A stretch of 64,000 nucleotides of DNA from Streptomyces alboniger (GTDB taxonomy: Bacteria; Actinomycetota; Actinomycetes; Streptomycetales; Streptomycetaceae): the NCBI RefSeq assembly GCF_008704395.1, contig NZ_CP023695.1, positions 7,006,001-7,070,000 on the forward strand, given 5' to 3'. A program made the translations under genes and the position numbers. This document shows positions 7,982 to 16,835 of the stretch, one piece after another (position 1 is the stretch's first letter; every line of letters starts with the position of its first letter). Below the pieces are notes generated by a model that was not told the origin of the DNA, did no database searches, and was given only the letters and a program-made list of their open reading frames with translations.

Positions 7982-9195
7982 CAGCGACGTCCCTTCGGCA
8001 GTCCGAGCAGGCGCTCGGCGATGATGTCGCGCTGGATCTCGTTGGTCCCGGCGTAGATGGGTCCGGCGAGCGAGAAGACGTAACCCTCCATCCAGTCCTG
8101 CCCCTCCGGTCCACCCTCGGCCAGTTCGCCCTCCGCACCCAGCAGATCCAGTGCCGTCTCGTGGAGGGCGATGTCGTACTCCGACCAGAAGACCTTGTTG
8201 AGGCTGGACTCGGCGCCGATCCTCTCCCCGGCCGCGGAGCGCGACGCGCAGGCCCAGGTGAACAACTCGTAGGCGCGCGCCCCGATGACGGCGTCGGCGA
8301 CCCGGTCGCGCAGCGCGGTGTCCGCCGGATCCGCCTCCGCCCGCCAGCGTCGCGCGAGACGGTCCGCGGAAGCGAGGAAGCGCCCGGGGGAGCGCAGCGT
8401 CAGGCCGCGTTCGTCGCCCGTGGTCGACATGGCGATCCGCCAGCCCTGGCCCGGCTCGCCGATGACGTCCTCGTCGGGTACGAAGACGTCGTCGAGGAAG
8501 AGTTCGGCGAAGGCGGGCTTGCCGTCCAGGCGGCCGACGGGGCGGACCGTCACCCCGTCCGCGTCGAGCGGGAACATCAGATAGGTGAGTCCCCGGTGCG
8601 GCTTGCCCGCGGCGCCGGAACCGGCCGCGTGGCCGGGTTCGTAGCCGGGCTCGTAGCCGGGCTCGTACGGCTCGCTGCGGAAGAGTCCGAACGCGCGGTC
8701 GGCGAAGGCGGCCCGTGACGACCACGTCTTGTGTCCGTCCAGACGCCAACCGCCGTCCGTACGGCGGGCGGTGGAGCGCAGCGACGCCAGGTCGGACCCG
8801 GACTCCGGCTCCGACCAGGCCTGCGCCCAGATCACCTCACCGGTCGCCATGGAGGGCAGTACCCGCGCGCGCTGTTCGGCGGTGCCGAAGTCGAAGAGCG
8901 TCGGCGCGAGCAGATTGATGCCGTTCTGCGAGACCCGGGCCGGCGCCCCCGCCGCGTAGTACTCCTCCTCGAACACCAGCCACTTCACGATGTCGACGCC
9001 CCGACCGCCGTACTCCTTCGGCCAGGACACCACCGACCAGCGGTCGGCCGCGAGTGCGCGCTCCCACTCCCGGTGGGCCGCGAAGCCCTCCTCGGTCTCC
9101 AGAGAGGGCAGCGGCACGGCCGGCACGTGCGCCGCGAGCCAGTCACGGGCCCGCTGCCGGAACTCCTCCTCCTCGGCGGCGAAGTCGAGGTCCAT
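7981..9195 (-). CDS. Acyl-CoA dehydrogenase, FadE30-like
   Basis: The predicted protein has 404 residues, with the ATG at 9195 placed after GGGAGG. It shows the full acyl-CoA dehydrogenase architecture: an N-terminal helical domain, a middle beta domain (AQAWSEPESGSDLASL), and a C-terminal FAD domain ending YAGTNEIQRDIIAERLLGLP. In the M. tuberculosis KstR2 regulon the gene in this position, next to ipdF, is fadE30, which desaturates the HIP-CoA side-chain intermediate. A three-fold YEPG repeat interrupts the middle domain (bases 8632-8667). The promoter region holds a KstR2-type box. FadE31 is an alternative identity. Confidence 0.82.
   Translation of the reverse strand: MDLDFAAEEEEFRQRARDWLAAHVPAVPLPSLETEEGFAAHREWERALAADRWSVVSWPKEYGGRGVDIVKWLVFEEEYYAAGAPARVSQNGINLLAPTLFDFGTAEQRARVLPSMATGEVIWAQAWSEPESGSDLASLRSTARRTDGGWRLDGHKTWSSRAAFADRAFGLFRSEPYEPGYEPGYEPGHAAGSGAAGKPHRGLTYLMFPLDADGVTVRPVGRLDGKPAFAELFLDDVFVPDEDVIGEPGQGWRIAMSTTGDERGLTLRSPGRFLASADRLARRWRAEADPADTALRDRVADAVIGARAYELFTWACASRSAAGERIGAESSLNKVFWSEYDIALHETALDLLGAEGELAEGGPEGQDWMEGYVFSLAGPIYAGTNEIQRDIIAERLLGLPKGRR
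8632..8667 (-). repeat. Three 12-bp tandem repeats inside the acyl-CoA dehydrogenase gene
   Basis: The unit GCCGGGCTCGTA occurs three times head to tail (first copy with one substitution) and encodes YEPG three times. It sits in a surface-loop region that is usually shorter in the family, so it looks like an in-frame slippage expansion. Confidence 0.85.
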
Positions 9196-9221
9196 CCACC
9201 CACCTCCCACGGCCCTTCCCT

Positions 9222-9235
9222 AACAAGTGTTTGGT
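9222..9235. promoter_or_regulatory. KstR2-type operator A
   Basis: AACAAGTGTTTGGT matches the published mycobacterial KstR2 palindrome AnCAAGnnCTTGnT with one difference. It lies between the divergent FadE30-like gene (start 9195) and the IpdF-like gene (start 9324). It differs by one base in 14 from operator B at 18507-18520 read on the opposite strand. Confidence 0.8.
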
Positions 9236-9323
9236 AGATTACCTTGTGGGCAGTCAAAGAGTCGAGGATCCGGAAGCCGGCCAGAAGCCAGTACACGCGC
9301 AGCACCCAGGAGGAGGGCCGCCC

Positions 9324-10118
9324 ATGGACGCACCCGCTTGTCCGCCGGGACACGACCTGCTCGCGGGGCGCACCGCCGTGATCACGGCGGCGGCCGGCGC
9401 GGGCATCGGCGGCGCCACCGCCCGCCGCTTCCTGGAGGAGGGCGCGCACGTCGTCATAGGCGACGCCCACCCGCGCCGCACCAAGGAGACGGTGGCGGCG
9501 CTCGCCGGGGAGTTCGGCGCCGACCGGATCGACGGCGTCCCGTGCGACGTCACCGACGAGGAGCAGGTCCAGGGTCTGTTCGAGCTGGCGGAGCGGCGCC
9601 ATGGCCATCTGGACATCGTGGTGAACAACGCCGGACTCGGCGGGACGGCCCGGATCACGGAGATGACCGACGACCAGTGGGACAAGGTCATCGACGTGAC
9701 GCTGAACGGCACGTTCCGCTGTATGCGCGCAGCTCTGCGCCGCATGCGGGCGGACGGCCAGGGGCACGGGCACAGCGGCGTGATCGTGAACAACGCCTCG
9801 GTGCTCGGCTGGCGCGCCCAGGAGGGCCAGGCGCACTACGCCGCCGCGAAGGCCGGTGTCATGGCCCTCACCCGCTGCGCCGCGATCGAGGCCGCCCCGC
9901 ACGGCATCCGGGTCAACGCGGTCGCGCCGAGCCTCGCCATGCACCCCCACCTCGCGAAGGTCACCTCCCCCGGGCTCCTGGAAGAACTCACCGCCCGCGA
10001 GGCGTTCGGGCGATACGCGCAGCCGTGGGAGATAGCCACCGTCATCGTCTTCCTGGCCAGCGGCTACTCCTCGTACATGACGGGCGAGACGGTCTCGGTC
10101 AGCAGCCAGCACGCCTAG
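9324..10118 (+). CDS. ipdF: IpdF-like short-chain dehydrogenase/reductase
   Basis: The predicted protein has 264 residues, with its ATG after GGAGGAGGG. It is a classical SDR: the cofactor motif TAAAGAGIGGATA follows the start of the Rossmann fold, NNAG lies at about residue 105, and the catalytic Ser-Tyr-Lys is in NNASVLGWRAQEGQAHYAAAK. IpdF (Rv3559c in M. tuberculosis) oxidises the 5-hydroxyl of the methylhexahydroindanone-propionyl-CoA intermediate. The assignment rests on position: it precedes kstR2 and fadA6 and is divergent from fadE30, as in mycobacteria. The product is cytosolic. It is probably cotranscribed with kstR2 (15-bp gap) and controlled by operator A. Confidence 0.75.
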   Translation: MDAPACPPGHDLLAGRTAVITAAAGAGIGGATARRFLEEGAHVVIGDAHPRRTKETVAALAGEFGADRIDGVPCDVTDEEQVQGLFELAERRHGHLDIVVNNAGLGGTARITEMTDDQWDKVIDVTLNGTFRCMRAALRRMRADGQGHGHSGVIVNNASVLGWRAQEGQAHYAAAKAGVMALTRCAAIEAAPHGIRVNAVAPSLAMHPHLAKVTSPGLLEELTAREAFGRYAQPWEIATVIVFLASGYSSYMTGETVSVSSQHA

Positions 10119-10133
10119 GCGGAGAATGACCGT

Positions 10134-10826
10134 GTGTCGAAACCGAAGCAGAGCACCAGCGAACCGCACCAGCGCACCAGCACGTCGCAGCAGGGCACCA
10201 GCGAGCCGAAGCAGGCCGCCGGCAAGAAGAAGGCCCAGGTGAGCCCCTCGCCCGAGCGCCGCCACGAACTCCTCGGCATCGCCGCCGACGTCTTCGCCGA
10301 GCAGGGGTACAACGCCACCACCGTCCGCAAGATCGCCGACGCCGCCGGCATGCTCGCCGGCAGCCTCTACTACCACTTCGATTCCAAGGAGTCGATGCTC
10401 GAAGAGATCCTGCGCACCTTCCTCACCGAGCTGTGGGACGGGTACGACACCGTGCTCCAGGCCCAGCTCGGGCCCCGCGAGACGCTGGAGGCGCTCGTCA
10501 CCGAGTCCTTCCGGGAGATCGACCGGCACCGCGCCGCCGTCGCGATCTACCAGAAGGAGTCCAGGCACCTCGTCGCCCAGCGCCGCTTCCAGTATCTGTC
10601 CGACTCGCAGCAGCGCTTCGAGAAGACCTGGCTCACCACGCTGGAGCGAGGCGTCGCGGAAGGCGTCTTCCGCGACGACCTGGACATCCGGCTCGCCTAC
10701 CGCTTCGTGCGCGACACCGTCTGGGTCGCCGCGTCCTGGTACCGCCCCGGCGGCGGCCACAGCCCCGAGGAGATCGCCCGCCAGTACCTGTCGATGGTCC
10801 TGGACGGCATCTCCGTACGTCCGTAG
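10134..10826 (+). CDS. kstR2: KstR2-like TetR repressor of steroid ring C/D catabolism
   Basis: The predicted protein has 230 residues from the GTG at 10134; a second GTG at 10239 after AAGAAGG would give 195. The N-terminal TetR HTH reads HELLGIAADVFAEQGYNATTVRK, then GSLYYHFDSKESMLEEIL. The C-terminal part carries RFVRDTVWVAASWYRPGG, which closely matches the remembered M. tuberculosis KstR2 sequence in the same place. KstR2 is released from DNA by HIP-CoA. The position between the ipdF-like and fadA6-like genes is the same as in mycobacteria. The first 35 residues are a low-complexity Ser/Thr/Gln/Lys extension and may not be translated. Confidence 0.85.
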   Translation: MSKPKQSTSEPHQRTSTSQQGTSEPKQAAGKKKAQVSPSPERRHELLGIAADVFAEQGYNATTVRKIADAAGMLAGSLYYHFDSKESMLEEILRTFLTELWDGYDTVLQAQLGPRETLEALVTESFREIDRHRAAVAIYQKESRHLVAQRRFQYLSDSQQRFEKTWLTTLERGVAEGVFRDDLDIRLAYRFVRDTVWVAASWYRPGGGHSPEEIARQYLSMVLDGISVRP

Positions 10827-10872
10827 AGCGGCGCGTCGTCCCACGGCGCCCACGACCGAGGAGTACGCAGTC

Positions 10873-12030
10873 ATGGCCGAGGCCTACATCGTCGAAGCGG
10901 TGCGCACCCCCGTCGGCAGGCGCAAGGGAGGGCTCTCCCGGATCCATCCCGCCGACTTGGGCGCCCACGTCCTCAAGGCCCTCGTCGAGCGCACCGGCAT
11001 CGACCCCGCCGCCGTGGACGACGTGGTCTTCGGCTGCCTGGACGCGGTCGGCCCGCAGGCCGGTGACATCGCCCGCACCAGCTGGCTCGCCGCCGGACTC
11101 CCCGAAGAGGTGCCCGGCGTGACGATCGACCGCCAGTGCGGATCGTCCCAGCAGGCCGTGCACTTCGCGGCGCAGGGCGTCCTGTCCGGCACCCAGGACC
11201 TCGTCGTCGCGGGCGGCACCCAGAACATGTCGATGGTCCCCATCGCCTTCGCCTCCCGCAAGGCCGCCGAACCGCTCGGCCTCACCGAAGGCCCGTACGC
11301 GGGCAGCGAGGGCTGGCGCGCCCGCTATGGCGACCTGCCCGTGAACCAGTTCCACGGCGCGCAGCTGATCGCCGCCAAGTGGGGCACGACGCGCCGCGAC
11401 ATGGAGGGATTCGCCCTCCGCTCCCACCAGCGGGCGATCCGCGCCATCGACGAGGGCCGCTTCGAGCGTGAACTCGTCGCGTACGGCGACGTGACGACCG
11501 ACGAGGGCCCGCGCCGCGACACGACCCTGGAGAAGATGGCGGCCCTGCGGCCCGTCCTCGACGACGGCACGATCACCGCCGCCTGCTCCTCGCAGGTCTC
11601 GGACGGGGCCGCCGCCCTGCTCATCGCGAGCGAACGAGCCGTGCGGGACCACGGGTTGACGCCTCGCGCGCGTGTCCACCACCTCTCCGTGCGCGGCGAG
11701 GACCCCATCCGGATGCTCTCCGCGCCGATCCCCGCCACGGCGCACGCGCTCAAGAAGACCGGCATGAGCATCGACGACATCGACCTCGTCGAGATCAACG
11801 AAGCGTTCGCGCCGGTCGTCCTCGCCTGGCTGAAGGAGACCGGCGCCGACCCGGAAAAGGTCAACGTCAACGGCGGTGCCATCGCCCTCGGCCACCCCCT
11901 CGGCGCCACCGGCGCGAAGCTGATGACGACCCTCCTGCACGAACTGGAGCGCACCGGCGGCCGGTTCGGCCTCCAGACCATGTGCGAGGGCGGCGGCCAG
12001 GCGAACGTGACGATCATCGAGCGTCTCTGA
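10873..12030 (+). CDS. fadA6: FadA6-like thiolase (acetyl-CoA acyltransferase)
   Basis: The predicted protein has 385 residues, with its ATG preceded by GAGGAG. It is a thiolase with catalytic Cys89 in DRQCGSSQQAVH, the NEAFAPVV motif, His in [10 protein letters not shown] and the second Cys in TMCEGGGQAN. In the KstR2 regulon FadA6 performs thiolytic cleavage after ring C opening. It follows kstR2 by 46 bp on the same strand, and the order ipdF-kstR2-fadA6 is that of mycobacteria. Its closeness to a pca operon lacking pcaF makes it a candidate to serve as beta-ketoadipyl-CoA thiolase as well, which is inference. Confidence 0.85.
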   Translation: MAEAYIVEAVRTPVGRRKGGLSRIHPADLGAHVLKALVERTGIDPAAVDDVVFGCLDAVGPQAGDIARTSWLAAGLPEEVPGVTIDRQCGSSQQAVHFAAQGVLSGTQDLVVAGGTQNMSMVPIAFASRKAAEPLGLTEGPYAGSEGWRARYGDLPVNQFHGAQLIAAKWGTTRRDMEGFALRSHQRAIRAIDEGRFERELVAYGDVTTDEGPRRDTTLEKMAALRPVLDDGTITAACSSQVSDGAAALLIASERAVRDHGLTPRARVHHLSVRGEDPIRMLSAPIPATAHALKKTGMSIDDIDLVEINEAFAPVVLAWLKETGADPEKVNVNGGAIALGHPLGATGAKLMTTLLHELERTGGRFGLQTMCEGGGQANVTIIERL

Positions 12031-12189
12031 CCGCCCCTTCGACCACCCTCCCGGGCCCCGCGGCGCACGGCAAACGGACTCTCCCTCACCCCTTGTGGGA
12101 GCACCTGCGCGGACCGCGCTCCACAGCGGCCCCGTCCCGGCTAGTCTCGACTTCTGTACGTCGATTGAGCGACCCCGGGAGGTAGCGCG

Positions 12190-14841
12190 ATGACACAGGG
12201 ACGGCCCGGCGGAACCTCCTGGGCCCCGCTGTGGGAGCGCGACGACGAACTCGCCGCGGTGACCCATGCCGTCGAGGAGCTGTGCGCGGACTCGACCAGC
12301 GGCGGAAGCCTGCTCGCCTTCAGCGGAGAGGCCGGCATCGGCAAGACCGCGCTGCTCGCCGAAGTGCGCCGCATCGCGGAGGCCCACAACGCCACGGTCT
12401 GGTCCGCACGCGGGGGCGAGGCGGTCACCTCCGTCCCCTTCAACGTCGTACGCCAGCTCCTCCAGCCCGAACTGGTCTCCCTCTCAACCGAAGCGGCCCG
12501 CGAATACCTCGGCGACTGGTACGACATCGCGGGCCCGGCCCTCGGCATCGTCGAACCCGGCGGGCGCCAGGCCGATCCGCAAGGCGTGTGCGACGGACTC
12601 GTCGCGGCGGTCTCCCGCCTCGCCCAGCTGAAATGGCCCCTCGTCCTGCTCATCGACGACGCGCACTGGGCCGACCAGGAGACGCTGCACTGGCTGGCCG
12701 CTTTCGCCCAGCGCCTGGACGAGCTGCCCGTACTCGTCGTGATCGCCCACCGGCCCGGCGAGGCCAAGGAGGGCGGCGCGCGCCACATCGCGTCGGTCAC
12801 CGGCATGGCCCGCACCTTCACCGCCCTGCGCGCGCTCACCCCGGACGCCGCCGCGGGGCTGACCCGCGCCACGCTCGGCGAGCACGCCGACGCCCCCTTC
12901 TGCCGCGAGGTGTGGGCGGTCACCGGCGGCAACCCCTACGAGTCGGTCGAACTCCTCGCCAAGGTCCAGGACAGCGAACTGGAACCGGTCGAGAGCTCGG
13001 CGGACGCGCTGCGCGCCCTCAACCGCACGGCCAAGGGCCATGGACTGATCGCCCGCCTCGAAGACCTCGGCACCGATGTCACGCGCTTCGCCTGGGCGGC
13101 CGCCATCCTCGGCACCTCCATCTCCCTGGACATGGCCACCCGGCTCGCCGGCATGCCCCGCGACACCGCCGAGTCATGCGCGGAACGCCTGTGCACCGCA
13201 CGCATCCTGATCCGCGACGCGGAGGGCCTGGAGTTCGTCCACCCGCAGATCGCCAGCACCATCTACCGCTCGATCCCCTCGGCCACCCGCACCGCCCTGC
13301 ACGGCGTGGCCGCCGCGGTCGTCACCCGCGACGGCCGCAGTGCCGCCGCGGCCTCCCGGCACCTGCTGGAGGTCCACCCGGAGGACGACCCCGAACTGGT
13401 CGAGCAGTTGCGCCGAGCCGCCGCCGAACACCTCGCGGTCGGCGCGCCCGACGCGGCCCGCCGCTGTCTGGAGCGGGCCCTCAAGGAACCACCGCTGCCC
13501 GAGATCCACGCGCGCGTGCTCTACGAACTGGGCTGCGCCACCCTGCTCACCTCACCCGTCACCACCATCAGGCACCTGCGCGAGGCGCTGTCCATGCGCG
13601 GCCTCGACCAGGAGCTGCGCGTCGACGCGGTCTACCGCCTCTCCCAGGCCCTCGTCCACAACGACCAGCTGGAGGAAGGCCTGCGGGCCATCGACGAGGA
13701 GGTGGAACGGCTCGACGAGGGACCCGCGCGGCTGCGCCTGCAAGCCGTGCACTACATGTGGGAGGGCATCCACGCCGGCGAGGAGGACTCGCCCGGACGG
13801 TCACGGCGGCTCGCCGCGCTCGCCGGCCCCCTCAGCGGCCGGGACAACTCCGAACGCGCCCTGCTGATCCTGCGCGCCTTCGACGCCATGACCCGCGGCG
13901 AGAACGCGGAACTGGTCGTCGAGCTGTGCGACCGCGCCCTCGTCAACGGCCGCCTCGCGCCAGGACTCGGCTGGACCGACACGGAATGGAGCTTCGAACT
14001 CCGCCTGATGCTCGGCGGTTCGTACGCCTTCGCGGACCGGCTCGACCGCGCCGAGAGCCTGTTCACCGAGGCCGTACGCGCGTACGAGACGGCGGGCTGG
14101 AGCGGTGGACACCTCGCCCTCTCGCACGCCTTCCTCGGCTATGTGTACCGCAGGCGCGGACGGCTGATCGACGCCGAGCGCTCCCTGCGCGAGAGCCTGC
14201 GCCTCGCCGACCGCGTCGGCCAGGGCCTGCCCATGCACTGGGAAGCCGCCAGCATGCTCGTCGACACACTGCTGGCGCGCGGGCACATCGACGAGGCAGG
14301 CGCGATCGCCGACCGCTACGGCTTCGCGCCGCCCAACGCCTCCACGATCTACGTACCCGACGCGCCGTGCGTCCGCGGCAGGCTGCTGCTCGCCCTCGGG
14401 AACACGAGCGAGGGGCTTGCCGAGCTGGAAGCCACGGCGAAGGCGTTGACCGCGCGCGACCAGTACAACACCGTGCTCGCGCCGTGGGCCTACGACCTCG
14501 CCCGCGCCCTGGCCCACGAGGACCCCAAGCGGGCCGCGCGCCTCGTCTCCGACGCCCGGATGCAGGCCGAGCGGTTCGGCACGGACACCGCGATCGGCGA
14601 GGCGCTGCGGTGTGCCGCCGCTCTGGAGACCGGGGCCCGCTCCCTCACCCTCTACCGCCAGGCCGCCACCTATCTGGAGGCCTCGCCCTGCGCGTACGAA
14701 CACGCGGTGGCCCGGGTCGAGTACGGCATCGCCGCCGGTTCCACGCCGGATCTGGAACGCGGGTTGGCCCTGGCGGTGAGCTGTGGGGCGGACGGTCTTG
14801 TCGCACAGGCGCGGGAACGCTTGTCGCTGGTACGGGGCTGA
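12190..14841 (+). CDS. LAL-type AAA ATPase lacking the LuxR DNA-binding domain
   Basis: The predicted protein has 883 residues, with its ATG after GGGAGGTAG. Residues 15-330 form an STAND/AAA ATPase with Walker A GEAGIGKT (46-53) and Walker B LVLLIDDAHWAD (about 152-163). Residues about 400-870 are helical and TPR-like. The architecture is that of large LuxR-family (LAL/MalT-like) regulators, but the protein stops at VAQARERLSLVRG. That is about where the C-terminal LuxR helix-turn-helix would begin, and no HTH is encoded downstream. It lies between fadA6 and ipdC, which are neighbours (apart from small genes) in mycobacteria. It may act through a partner, or be a truncated regulator. Confidence 0.75.
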   Translation: MTQGRPGGTSWAPLWERDDELAAVTHAVEELCADSTSGGSLLAFSGEAGIGKTALLAEVRRIAEAHNATVWSARGGEAVTSVPFNVVRQLLQPELVSLSTEAAREYLGDWYDIAGPALGIVEPGGRQADPQGVCDGLVAAVSRLAQLKWPLVLLIDDAHWADQETLHWLAAFAQRLDELPVLVVIAHRPGEAKEGGARHIASVTGMARTFTALRALTPDAAAGLTRATLGEHADAPFCREVWAVTGGNPYESVELLAKVQDSELEPVESSADALRALNRTAKGHGLIARLEDLGTDVTRFAWAAAILGTSISLDMATRLAGMPRDTAESCAERLCTARILIRDAEGLEFVHPQIASTIYRSIPSATRTALHGVAAAVVTRDGRSAAAASRHLLEVHPEDDPELVEQLRRAAAEHLAVGAPDAARRCLERALKEPPLPEIHARVLYELGCATLLTSPVTTIRHLREALSMRGLDQELRVDAVYRLSQALVHNDQLEEGLRAIDEEVERLDEGPARLRLQAVHYMWEGIHAGEEDSPGRSRRLAALAGPLSGRDNSERALLILRAFDAMTRGENAELVVELCDRALVNGRLAPGLGWTDTEWSFELRLMLGGSYAFADRLDRAESLFTEAVRAYETAGWSGGHLALSHAFLGYVYRRRGRLIDAERSLRESLRLADRVGQGLPMHWEAASMLVDTLLARGHIDEAGAIADRYGFAPPNASTIYVPDAPCVRGRLLLALGNTSEGLAELEATAKALTARDQYNTVLAPWAYDLARALAHEDPKRAARLVSDARMQAERFGTDTAIGEALRCAAALETGARSLTLYRQAATYLEASPCAYEHAVARVEYGIAAGSTPDLERGLALAVSCGADGLVAQARERLSLVRG

Positions 14842-14919
14842 GGGCCGGCCGCGCCTTCTGCTGGGTCCGACCCTGGACTCGGGGGTTGGCGCGGACGCCG
14901 CGGGGCTCTGCCCCGGACC

Positions 14920-14990
14920 CCGGTCCTCAATCGCCGGACGGGCTCAATTCCGGCTCCCCGGTCCTCGGACGCCGGACGGGCCCAGTTCCG
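14920..14990. repeat. Streptomyces-type intergenic repeat, two copies, entering ipdC
   Basis: Two copies of the unit CCGGTCCTC-nn-CGCCGGACGGGCYCA-TTCCG lie at 14920-14953 and 14958-14990. From memory, very similar sequences following GGGCTCTGCCCCGGACCC (here at 14903-14920) are widespread after Streptomyces genes. The second copy overlaps the last codons of the ipdC gene. Confidence 0.6.
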
Positions 14991-16047
14991 CGAGCCGCTC
15001 CCTCACCTCCCCCGCCTCGACCATCACCCGCGCCACCAGCTCCGCGCACGACGGAAGGTCCTCGATCAGGGCCGCCACCTGGCCCGAGGCCATGACCCCC
15101 GCCTCCGGGCGGCCGTCGACCATCGCCGCCTTGAGCATCATCGGTGTGTTCGCCGCGAGGAGCACCTGGCTCCATGTCAGGTCCTTGCCGTGCCTCATCG
15201 CGAGGCCGTCGCGCGCCATCCTGGTCCAGCCGAGACCGGAGACCTTCCGGAACGCCGCCGCGTGCCGCACCGCCCGGGCCAGGGACGCGACCCGGCCCGA
15301 CCTCTCCAGGGCGGCGACCAGCTCCGTACGCAGCATCCGGTGCGGGAGGCCGTCCACGCGCGTGGTGACCGTGATGTCCTTGACGGAGGCCGCCAGATAG
15401 CGCGCTTTGACCGCGGCCGGCACCGTCGAGTCCGAGGTGAGCAGGAAACGCGTGCCCATCGCCACGCCCGCCGCGCCGTAGGCGAGAGCGGCGACCAGGC
15501 CGCGCCCGTCGTGAAACCCGCCCGCCGCGATCACCGGGATGTCCACCGCGTCGACGACCTGGGGCAGCAGGACCGTCGTCGCCACCTCGCCCGTGTGGCC
15601 GCCGCCCTCGCCGCCCTGCACGATCACCGCGTCCGCGCCCCACGCGGCGACCTTCTCCGCGTGCCGGCGAGCGCCGATCGAGGGGATGACCACCACGCCC
15701 GCGTCCTTCAGCTCGTCGATCAACGCCTTCGACGGCGCCAGCGCGAAGGACGCGACCCGCACACCCTCGTCGACGATGATCCGGACACGGTCCCGCGCGT
15801 CCCCCGCGTCGGCCCGCAGATTGACCCCGAACGGCGCGTCCGTACGGGACTTGACCTCACGGACAGCCGCGCGCAGCTGCTCCACCGTCATGGTCGCGGA
15901 GGCCAGGACGCCGAGCGCCCCCGCGCCCGCCGTGGCCGACACCAGGCGGGGCCCCGCCACCCACCCCATGCCGGTCTGCACGATCGGATGCCGCACCCCG
16001 ACCAGCCTGGTCAGCGGGGTCTCGATGACGGGCGGGGCCGCCGTCAC
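14944..16047 (-). CDS. ipdC: IpdC-like FMN-dependent oxidoreductase (nitronate monooxygenase family)
   Basis: The predicted protein has 367 residues, with a GTG start at 16047 that overlaps the ipdB stop (GTGA). It is a TIM-barrel flavoprotein of the 2-nitropropane dioxygenase family: PIVQTGMGWVAGPRLV near the N-terminus, phosphate-binding GGEGGGHTG at 145-153, and AAGGFHDGRGLVAAL. In the KstR2 regulon IpdC is needed for ring C/D breakdown. It is the last gene of a four-gene operon echA20-ipdA-ipdB-ipdC with four-base overlaps. The last 12 or so residues (GPSGVRGPGSRN) are encoded by an intergenic repeat and are probably a recent extension. Confidence 0.85.
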   Translation of the reverse strand: MTAAPPVIETPLTRLVGVRHPIVQTGMGWVAGPRLVSATAGAGALGVLASATMTVEQLRAAVREVKSRTDAPFGVNLRADAGDARDRVRIIVDEGVRVASFALAPSKALIDELKDAGVVVIPSIGARRHAEKVAAWGADAVIVQGGEGGGHTGEVATTVLLPQVVDAVDIPVIAAGGFHDGRGLVAALAYGAAGVAMGTRFLLTSDSTVPAAVKARYLAASVKDITVTTRVDGLPHRMLRTELVAALERSGRVASLARAVRHAAAFRKVSGLGWTRMARDGLAMRHGKDLTWSQVLLAANTPMMLKAAMVDGRPEAGVMASGQVAALIEDLPSCAELVARVMVEAGEVRERLAELGPSGVRGPGSRN

Positions 16048-16835
16048 GCGCGCACCTCGCGCTCTCGCATGCCTCCCGGGTCCACCACGTCCCGTATCAC
16101 CCGCAGCTCCTCGTCCGTCGGCTCGCGGGTGTGCGGGACGTCGCCGGCCGGAACGGCCAGGGTGAAACCGGTGGCGTCGCGTACCTGGCCGAGCGTGACG
16201 CCCGGGTGCAGGGACACCAGCCGCATCGCGTGATCAGGCGTAGCGAAGTCGAAGACGCCGAGGTCGGAGACGACGCGGCGCAGATCGTGGAAGCGGGTCG
16301 CCGAGGGGCCGGCCGCGGCCGCGCTGTCGTACCCGACGCCGCTGATCATGTCGACCTTCTCGACGAAGACCCGCGTCGAATGCCGCGGGATCCAGTAACT
16401 CACCGGGTTGTTGATCGTGTTGGCCGGGGCACCGCGCACACCGAGCAGCTGCCGCCGGGGGCGCTCCCAGTCGCCGATGCACGAGATGTTCTGATTCCCG
16501 AAGCGGTCGATCTGGCTCGCGCCCATCATCACGTGCCGCCGCCCGCCCATCGCCATCGTCAGATGCCTGCGGTACGGCAGCCAGCCCTCCGTCACGCTCG
16601 ACGCGGCGCCGAGGGCCGGGACATCGCCGATGAGCAGCGCCTCGCCGTCCGTGAGCAGCAGCTCGGGGGAGAACGTCAGCTTGGCGAGGCGCGCGCCGAT
16701 GGCCGGGACCGTGCCCATGGGGGACGCGAGGATCTCGCCGCCGCCCCGCCAGGCCTCGGCGCAGGCGATCACGCAGTACTCGGCGCGGGTGACGGTCCGC
16801 CCCTTCGGCGCGGGCCCCGCTCCGGCCGGCGTCAT
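16044..16835 (-). CDS. ipdB: IpdB, beta subunit of COCHEA-CoA hydrolase
   Basis: The predicted protein has 263 residues, with an ATG at 16835 overlapping the ipdA stop (ATGA). It belongs to the class I CoA-transferase beta family (ASPMGTVPAIGARLAKLTFSPELLLTDGEA). It contains the segments GASQIDRFGNQNIS and NTINNPVSYWIPRHS. In mycobacteria IpdA and IpdB form a complex that has lost transferase activity. It hydrolyses the ring C ketone of COCHEA-CoA by a retro-Claisen reaction to give MOODA-CoA. Gene order and coupling with ipdA support this over a general CoA transferase. Confidence 0.87.
   Translation of the reverse strand: MTPAGAGPAPKGRTVTRAEYCVIACAEAWRGGGEILASPMGTVPAIGARLAKLTFSPELLLTDGEALLIGDVPALGAASSVTEGWLPYRRHLTMAMGGRRHVMMGASQIDRFGNQNISCIGDWERPRRQLLGVRGAPANTINNPVSYWIPRHSTRVFVEKVDMISGVGYDSAAAAGPSATRFHDLRRVVSDLGVFDFATPDHAMRLVSLHPGVTLGQVRDATGFTLAVPAGDVPHTREPTDEELRVIRDVVDPGGMREREVRA

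Noticed and set aside
8632..8667. Short direct repeats as a CRISPR array
   Set aside because: Only three head-to-tail 12-bp units without spacers, inside a coding region.
12231..15095. 954-codon frame overlapping the LAL gene
   Set aside because: Same strand but another frame; Arg/Pro-rich, whereas the 12190 frame has Walker motifs and a good ribosome site.
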